Assembly: GCF_000835495.1 (NCBI RefSeq)
Contig: NW_015622547.1
Span: 744,001-808,000, forward strand
Source of the DNA: Cladophialophora immunda
Taxonomy: Eukaryota > Ascomycota > Eurotiomycetes > Chaetothyriales > Herpotrichiellaceae
Direction: 5' to 3'
DNA length: 64,000 bases
Shown here piece by piece: positions 57,388 through 64,000 of the stretch (positions within the stretch are counted from its first letter, which is position 1; each line of letters starts with the position of its first letter). Under the pieces are notes generated by a model. The model saw nothing but the letters and a program-made list of their open reading frames with translations, was not told the DNA's origin and ran no database searches. The position numbers and the translations under genes were made by a program.

Positions 57388-57705
57388 GGTATTCACGGTT
57401 ATCCCAGGTGTCTGCGAACATCAACTAACTTCTTAGACTTTGCGGGGTTCTTGAGCCCTTCTGTGGTCACCCCGGCTTGCCCCGGCTGACGGAAAGAAGG
57501 AGCCTCGTTAGTTAGTTCTGGAGTAGCCGGCGCAATGGGCTTCACGACCTCGTTCAACCATTCCCCTTCACTCGAACTAGACTTCTGAGCATTCCAGCAT
57601 AGACGCAGACCTGGTCGACAGCACGGTAAACATATCTGCACGGCTCACGCCAAGTTGACACCACTTGAATGTTGTTCTTTCAGGTCGGACCGCGCAAATT
57701 CCTCC

Positions 57706-59974
57706 ATGTCATCTGATCCGTTTAATGCAAGTTTCCGTGGTCGAGTGAAACCCGGGGTTCAACGCAGTAAGTGTCGTTTTATACGACAGCTGGACCCCAT
57801 CTGACGTTTAAATCAAGAAAGGGATGCATCGCCGTGGCCCTGCGAATTCTGTCACAAACAATTTTATAGGTCGTGAGTCTTTAACACCTCGTCGACTACT
57901 CATCCTCGTCCGCCACATCCTCACGCAGTGTGTAGGGATGTTCTCAGGAGGCATTACCAGTCTTGTCCTCAGCGGGGTCAGCGCCAAATCCCGGACCGAC
58001 TGCGAAGAGGTCGAAGAAAACAGGCGTGCGACACGTGCGCGAGATTGAAGGTATCCTGTGACCTGGACTCGCCCTGCGAAAATTGCCTCTTCTCGGGAAA
58101 ATCCTGCACTTATCTTCGAACCGAAGCGGACCAGGATAAAGGGAAGAACACGAATGATGGCAGCGGTTCACCTCCAATGATAATACAGCTTCTCGCCCAG
58201 GGAGACACTGGTATCCACAAAATCTCTATTCCCTTCCTCCTGAATTGGACCAATCCCCATCGTGGTCTGACGGATACTTTTGAGCGCTCTAGTGATATGA
58301 TTGTCCATACTGAGAGTGCTCAAGTGGATGTTGGAACAGGAATTCTGGGCGAGGTCGAGGCCAGCGCCAATGATGGCGAGTTATGTGCTTCCTTCAATAC
58401 TGAAAGAGTCCTTAAGACGTTCCAAGAAGGATACGTTCCGCCTTCTCCAATGCCCGACGACCTTTCTCTGGACATGACACTCGGCGTGGATACAGACATG
58501 CCGTTGTCCTCAATCTACGAGCTGGGTGTTTCCGACAACTTTTCACCGAGCATGTTCCTGCCCCTGCAGGAAACTCTGCATTCGACACGATTCGTGACGC
58601 CAGCAGGCCAAGTAGGAACTGGCTCTCCCATCACGTACGATCTGATGGGAAGAGATCTGCCGGCCGAATTCGCGGAGGAATTGACCACGTTGACTCTGTC
58701 ACTTCCTCGCGATCATCCCGAGCGTGCTCCAAGCATCAATCTTGCTCTCGGCATGACGATATTCACGGAGGCCAACATTGAGAGGTTCCTTTGGCTCTAT
58801 TTCCACCACTGGAATCGTCACAGCCCAGTATTGCACCGCGGAACCTTTGACGTCGCGGATGCATCGCTGGCCTTGGTGCTTGTGATGACGCTCACGGGAG
58901 CTTTATTCTCTTTATCCCCCGGTGAGGTCACTATGGCCCAGTCTATGCTTGATCTGGCGGAGGAGTTCTCGTTTCGCAATCCAGATTTCGAGAGAATTAT
59001 GTCCGGGATATTTCCCGAGGGCCCTCACGAACGTCGTCGTGCGCTGCAAGCCATACAAGCCGCATTCTCTGCCGCCCAGCTACAGCTGCGGGAAGGCAGT
59101 TCGTGTAAGCGACAGCACGTACGGTCGCATCGTTTTGATCAGATCATCTATGTGAGCCCAGTCGTCGGATCCTGTGCGTGATCACGCTAAGTGGAAACCA
59201 GGCGCTTCGAACGATGTCACTACACAATGGGAGCGCTGATGAGTCTGATAATTCAGCTGACCAACCGGGATTTCTTGCTTGGAGGACCTGGGCCGAGAGA
59301 GAGTCTGGCTTACGGTATGATTATCTCTATCATGAGCCTGCTTCTGTCTTGCTGCTGATTCTTCACCAGGCTTCTTTACGGGATTTTCCATCTTGATGTG
59401 GCTTTTACAATCTTCTACGATCAAACACCTCGCCTTTTCTACCACGAAATTCAGATGAGCCGCCCATGCTCTGCAGATGCATACATGGCAGAGAGTTTCG
59501 AAGCGTGTCGTGAAATCCTCCTCAGCGAGAACAGAACTAGCTGTCTCCTATTTCCCGAGACCGTTCTAGCGCTCGCAAAGAATCGCAGTGAGGAAGTTTC
59601 GAGCATGAAAGACTTCAATCTCTTTTACCTGTTCTCTGTCATATTTGGTGAGCAGATGCCCCAGGTGTCCTCGCTCGACTCTGACCTGTGGGTGTTTAGG
59701 TTTACTTCAGATCATCCAGAGCTCGAGAAGAAGAGGGTATTCGGCGGAACGAATCCAACATGGTCTTCAGCTTTGGAAGGTCAAATGGGACGAAACCGTG
59801 CTTCAGATGACTCCGACACAGCAGCAGACGAGCGGCTTCATAAGAAATGCCGGCCCTGAATTCTGGTACTTGGCGTGCTACCTTGCCAACACGGCGGCAA
59901 CAAGGGGGGACCCAGATTCTATTGGAAACGGGGTTTTCAAGGAGCTACTCCAGAGGGCCAAAGTACTCAGATAG
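57706..59974 (+). CDS. Cluster regulator 2: C2HC-finger plus Zn2Cys6 transcription factor
   Basis: Six exons: 57706-57766, 57818-57869, 57936-59151, 59202-59314, 59370-59647 and 59700-59974, 664 residues. The second donor is the weak GTCGTG, but the frame demands it. An N-terminal C29-x2-C32-x11-H44-x3-C48 finger (WPCEFCHKQFYR-DVLRRHYQSC) is followed by a Zn2Cys6 cluster, C69-x2-C72-x6-C79-x5-C85-x2-C88-x6-C95. The middle homology region (Fungal_trans, about 290-600) has WLYFHHWNRHSPVLHRGTF, FSFRNPDFERIM and LLYGIFHLDVAFTIFYDQTP. Finger-plus-cluster regulators are a known mould class and often sit beside catabolic genes. Divergent from the ThDP gene and convergent with FAH 2. Confidence 0.88.
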
Positions 59975-60100
59975 TAGTTACTATGCCTGGGTGACGCTAT
60001 ATTTCCTTATTCTTTTTCTACCAGCCTTTCCATACCAACAAACACAACTACCGCAGGTGTCGGGCATACCAAGATGTTGTCCACCTCTCCCTACATACAT

Positions 60101-61006
60101 TCAGCCCCGCTTCATGCGGACGTCCAATGCCCCGATACCTGCAATCTCCGCATGGATCTCGTCTCCAGGTTTCAACCAGCAGCCTCCATGAACGCCAGCC
60201 GATCCAGACGGGGAACCCGTGAAGATCAAGTCACCTGGCTCCAATGTGACGTATTCACTGATGGTCGCCAGCATCTCTTCGCATGAGTACAGCATCTCAT
60301 TGGTGGTGGAGTTCATCATCTGCTTTCCATTCACGTCGAGGGTGAGCTTGAGATTCGTGACGTCCGGCAAGAATTTCGCTGGCAGGATGAAAGGGCCACA
60401 TGGCGCCATGGTGTCCTGGGCCTTGCCGCGGACAAGGTCCACGGGGATGTCGCCGCCGACCAACGTCAGATCTCGACACGAGAGATCTAATCCGATGGTG
60501 TACGCTGCGATGGCGCCGCTTGCCTCTTCTACTGTGGCGTTGCGAAGCCGTTTGCCGACCACCATGGCGAGCTCGAGCTCCCAGTCGAATTCTTTGGTCA
60601 TTTTCGGAATTTCCACAGTCTCTCCCGGTCCAACCAGACAGGTGGTCGGAGGGCTGAGGAAGAAGGGCATGGTCTTCCACTTGGTGGTGCTCAACCCCAT
60701 CTCCTTGAGATGGCCGACATAGTTGGCGCCCACGCAGATGAATTTGTTCGGCCAGATGATCGGCGTGAGGAGATCGGCCTTTGTGGAGGGGACGGCGCGA
60801 ACATCGGCGACGCGCCCAGAGGCAATGTCGTCAGCGAGAGCTTCTAGAACTGGGAACGAGGCGGACCAATCCTCCAGCAAGGACTTGACGCTGGCGTGGC
60901 GGAGTTCGCTCGAGACTTCAGACAGCGGGTAGTAGCTGTCACCCAGGCCAATGGCTGCCTTGGGCCCAGCCGAAGTCTGGAGCGTCGCGAGCGTGAATCT
61001 TGTCAT
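60101..61006 (-). CDS. Fumarylacetoacetate-hydrolase-family enzyme 2
   Basis: Single exon, 301 residues from Met26 of the open frame (61006). That start is chosen because MTRFTLATLQTSAGPKAAIG aligns with the start of FAH 1. It shares with that paralogue the WPNKFICVGANYVGHLKEMG block, FDWELELAMVVGKRLRNAT (metal Glu pair), YTIGLDLSCRDL (third ligand) and LEPGDLIFTGSPSG. The two differ along their whole length, so the duplication is old or the copies have specialised. Possible reactions are as for FAH 1. Having two in one cluster suggests successive cleavage or decarboxylation steps, or an enzyme plus a heteromeric partner. A TATAAG-like element lies about 60 bp upstream (minus strand TTATAG). 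Confidence 0.92.
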   Translation of the reverse strand: MTRFTLATLQTSAGPKAAIGLGDSYYPLSEVSSELRHASVKSLLEDWSASFPVLEALADDIASGRVADVRAVPSTKADLLTPIIWPNKFICVGANYVGHLKEMGLSTTKWKTMPFFLSPPTTCLVGPGETVEIPKMTKEFDWELELAMVVGKRLRNATVEEASGAIAAYTIGLDLSCRDLTLVGGDIPVDLVRGKAQDTMAPCGPFILPAKFLPDVTNLKLTLDVNGKQMMNSTTNEMLYSCEEMLATISEYVTLEPGDLIFTGSPSGSAGVHGGCWLKPGDEIHAEIAGIGALDVRMKRG

Positions 61007-61748
61007 GCTGGCCGTACCCTGGACGGAATTTACAGTTGTGACCTGCTTCGGATAGGATCTTTCGTCTCTATAAGGAGGCATTTGTTGCTTCGCTCAGAGG
61101 ATTGTTCGGGCGTATTTTCGGCCATGCCACGCCTTGCCTTCCCTAGGTTCCTTCTTTTATTTCACACGGGATATTCCCACACTCGTGCATGAAGCGAGAT
61201 TCTAGGCCTGCTGCAAAACTGTGAGGAGCCATCTGAAGACCCCATAATCCGCTCCCGGCTGCGAGTCCTTGCGGGAATCCCCTCCGAGCTCCGGGGGCCG
61301 TCCACATCATCCCTAAGCGGCCTCATGGCGATTCGAGTTGTGATTACTCCGTACGAGGTACGTCTTCGGCTACCTCGGCCTTTGCCCTGAGCGGGCCTTG
61401 CAGGACGAAAGGCTGGGGTTCCCCATAGTTCCCCACAGTTTTAGCACGGACATTTCACACATGCGGTAATTTCCACTTTCATCCAAACCGCAATGATGAA
61501 CTCCAGGCAAACTTGGAAGCTCTTCTATCGTCGTCGTGCCCAAGTCTTCTCAGAAGCGCGCGGAATGGCCTCCGCACACAAAGCATCAACCGAGAGTGGA
61601 CGACGATGCTTCAAACTACTTAACACTCCGTGAAGAATCGGTTGTTGCACGACATCCATCGGGCAACTAACAACGCAAGGGAATTCGCGAGGCCCCTAAC
61701 GCTTCCAAACTTGTGGACTCTTCTACATTTACGATAGCCTCCAACTTG
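61007..61748. other. Divergent promoter region of FAH 2 and MFS transporter 2
   Basis: No gene. No perfect CCGCGG; the nearest relatives are TTGCGGGAATCCCC near 61270 (ATTCCCGC on the other strand) and GCGCGCGGAATGG near 61557 (CCATTCCGCGCG on the other strand). Both retain the ATTCC part of the other sites. Confidence 0.45.
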
Positions 61749-63421
61749 ATGGTTTCCCCTAAGCCTGTGGAAGCAACAAACCAGGACAATATGCTCGAAA
61801 AAATCGTCCCAGAAGAACAGGTGGACATTGTTTCCAATGACATGCATCTCGAGGGAGGGAGCTTCGGCTTCCATTTCGATGCGAAGATGGACCGCATGAC
61901 GGTCCTGAGACTCGATCTCCTGCTGCAGCCTATATTGTTCACCACCTTTGTCCTTCTGCTGCTCGACCGTGCCAATGTGGGCAATGCGAGAGTTGCTGGT
62001 CTGCAGAAGGACCTCGGCTTGACGGATCACGAATATCAGCTCGGTTCGTGGCTCTTCCGCCGCATTCGTCTGCCTGCACTGACTTATCGCAGCGTTGGTC
62101 GTCACCTTCATTCCGTACATTTTGATCGAGATCCCGTCCAATTTCGTTCTCAAAAAGATAGGTCCGCGCTGGATGCTTCCCGGCCTCTGCATGGCCTGGG
62201 GCTTGGTGTGCACTTTGGAGAGCCTTGTCCAGAACTACGCCGGCTTCATCGCCTGTAGATTCTTCATCGGCTTGTGCGAAGGCGGACTGTTCCCCGGCTA
62301 TGTCGTGATTCTTTCTGAATTCTACCGACGAGACGAGATACAGAAGCGGATCGGACTGCTATACGGCGCGGCATCCATCGCCGGTGCGTTTGGAGGCCTT
62401 CTGGCGGCCGCCATCGAGCAGATGGACGGTGTCGCATCCCTTGCCGGATGGCGATGGATCTTCTTACTTGAGGGACTGGTCACTGTCCTCTTCGGATTTG
62501 GCACACTTTGGATCATGCCCAGCACCCCGCGAGACGTTCTCACCTTCACACCAGAGCAGAAGGACTACTACGTCAAGCGCATAGCTGCCGATCAAAAGAC
62601 CACTGAAGACAGCAAAGTTTCCTTGAAAGATATTATCGCCTGCCTGAGAGACCCCCACGTCATCAATGTTCTGATCATGTCGTTCGCTGTGAGTGTCGTT
62701 GCTCAGGGCGTCGCATATGTGAGTTGCCTTCTCCTGGGAGAACCGCACCCCCTTGTTTCTCTGAGAGCCACTTCGTCTCGGTCAACAGCTGCCGATCTAC
62801 GCTGACCATAAATCTTCACAGTTCACCCCGTCGGTCGTGTTGACGTTCGGCTACAGCAGAACCGTCACCCAACTTCTGACCGTCCCGCCATTCATGTTCG
62901 CATTTCTCACCACGATGGTGGCGGGTGCCGTGTCAGACCACTATCGCCAGCGCGGCATGGTCCTCATCGCGACTGCGGCACTGGGGATCCTGGGCTGCAT
63001 CCTCAATTTCTCGGGCACCTCTCTCGGCATCCGATACCCGGCCCTGTTCTTCCTGATCGGGGGGGTCTACGCGTGCACTCCGGCGGTGTTGGCCTGGATC
63101 CCCAACAACACCGCCCCCTACGGCAAGCGCGCGGCCGTGGTGGCGATGGGTTTCATGGTAGGCAACTCGGGCGGGATCCTCGGGGTGTGGATCTACCCGT
63201 CCAAGCACGCCCCGAGGTATCTACCTGCGACCAGCGCCAACACCGCTTTCCTGGCGGCGACGTTGGTCTTGGGCCTGGCACAGGTGTTCTACCTGAAGCA
63301 CCTGAACCGAGCCAAGATCGACCGGCGAGCCGAACTGCTCCGTGGCGTGGAGCACCTGCCTTTGGGAGAACAGATCAAGAAGCTGGGCGATCACCATCCT
63401 GACTTTATATATACCTTGTAG
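61749..63421 (+). CDS. MFS transporter 2, anion:cation symporter (Dal5-like)
   Basis: Exons 61749-62043, 62093-62718 and 62822-63421, 506 residues in frame; the first donor is GTTCGT. It has the same family signatures as transporter 1: LLLQPILFTTFVLLLLDRANVGNARVAGLQKDLGLTDHEYQL, then IPYILIEIPSNFVLKKIGPRWMLPG, the ACRFFIGLCEGGLFPGYVVILSEFYRRDE segment and GWRWIFLLEGLVTV. The central loop carries MPSTPRDVLTFTPEQKDYYV. The second half is GC-rich and ends in a charged tail with LGDHHPDFIYTL. Twelve helices are expected in the plasma membrane. Two carriers of one family in a cluster may handle substrate and product or two related substrates. Divergent from FAH 2. Confidence 0.92.
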
Positions 63422-63793
63422 GGTGGAGGGAACGGGGCGTGACAGAGGTACCGCGCACGAACAAGGGGAACGTTGCATGTCTGTCGCGGTTCCGATCGGC
63501 TTTCTCCTTACATTTACCAGGGCTCTATTCTAGTCGGATAGTTGCCGCTGGAGGTTTCCGAAGACCCTGTGTACCTAGCTGGTGTAGAGAACTCTGAGTT
63601 ATCAATTCGTGAGGATACATAAGCTTACGCGACTCGTCCACTATGGCCGATAGCAAAACGGCCAAAGACGTGCATCATCAACAAGTCAATGAGTGGCTGC
63701 GCCACACCTCGCAGATGACATACTCGTTCTCAAAAACAAACAGTCCAAATGGTTTCGTAGGAATCTTGGATGCTCTCTAAGCGCCTCGACAGG
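63422..63793. other. Intergenic, right end of the cluster
   Basis: 3' flanks of transporter 2 and of the partial gene at the window edge. Nothing recognised. Confidence 0.45.
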
Positions 63794-64000
63794 TCAGGGA
63801 GCACCTGGCTTCAGGTCTTTTACAACATACTTTGGATCCGCCACGAGATTCCTCAACCAGTACTCGTCCCTCTCTGGATGATCCGTCCACTCGTGCTCCT
63901 CGTCATCCACATAAAGCCGGATGTGTTTCTTGTCGGGATCCTCACAGGCTAGCCACCATCCCTTGACCCCGACCAGAATCTTGCTGCGCGGGACCCCGTT
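63794..64000 (-). CDS. C-terminal 68 residues of an unidentified protein (runs off right edge)
   Basis: On the minus strand, the frame is open from the edge to TGA at 63796-63794. The peptide looks like a real folded C-terminus: VGVKGWWLACEDP, then HIRLYVDDEEHEWTDHPER, YWLRNLVADPKYVVKDLKPG, dense in Trp, Tyr, Asp and Glu. I do not recognise the family. Strand and position would let it belong to the catabolic cluster, but this cannot be judged without the rest of the gene. Confidence 0.6.
   Translation of the reverse strand, partial: NGVPRSKILVGVKGWWLACEDPDKKHIRLYVDDEEHEWTDHPERDEYWLRNLVADPKYVVKDLKPGAP

Larger units (their letters stand above)
56502..57705. other. Divergent promoter region of ThDP enzyme and regulator 2
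   Basis: No gene. Contains two CCGCGG sites, one set for each flanking gene. Confidence 0.5.

Noticed and set aside
41862..63421. Reading the cluster as a secondary-metabolite biosynthetic cluster
   Set aside because: No backbone synthase (PKS, NRPS, terpene cyclase, DMATS) is present; the enzyme set fits degradation better.

Overview
The window is nuclear DNA of a filamentous ascomycete (Pezizomycotina). Genes are broken by 47-103 nt GT-AG introns, often with CTAAC- or CTGAC-like branch points. The protein families (Zn2Cys6 regulators, a HET-domain relic, RTA1-like and DUF7702-like membrane proteins, a DDX60-type helicase, ORMDL, an RGS protein of Rax1 type, Dal5-type transporters) are those of moulds. 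The order or species cannot be settled from the sequence alone.

Layout. 0-4.3 kb: the 5' part of an acidic hypothetical gene, then two relic genes (HET/ankyrin and a Zn2Cys6 regulator) carrying stops, a frameshift and a lost zinc ligand. 5.1-16 kb: a small hypothetical protein, two divergent membrane-protein genes, an MDR-type reductase behind a long trinucleotide tract, a secreted SMP-30-like protein and an intact Zn2Cys6 regulator. 17.2 kb holds the inverted partner of a repeat at 0.9 kb. 17.6-28 kb: a 1935-residue DDX60-like helicase, a CCCH finger protein and an ORMDL protein. 28.9-34.4 kb: a degenerate BTB/PHD gene and an intact PHD-BTB gene, each followed on its 5' side by a copy of one dispersed repeat. 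35-41.4 kb: a single-pass Ser/Thr-rich membrane protein, a gene-poor 4 kb, and an RGS membrane protein.

41.8-63.4 kb is the most interesting region: nine adjacent genes that read as one accessory catabolic cluster. They are two fumarylacetoacetate-hydrolase-family enzymes, a flavin monooxygenase, a KstD/fumarate-reductase-like flavoprotein, a thiamine-diphosphate enzyme, two anion:cation-symporter-type transporters and two zinc-cluster regulators. A transport, oxygenation, oxidation and C-C cleavage sequence is plausible, but the substrate is not evident. A palindrome CCGCGG lies about 240-320 bp before the start codons of five of these genes and may be the shared operator. A further partial gene enters at the right edge.

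Exon structures were derived by hand from splice signals and reading frame. For every multi-exon model listed as intact, the summed exon length is a multiple of three.
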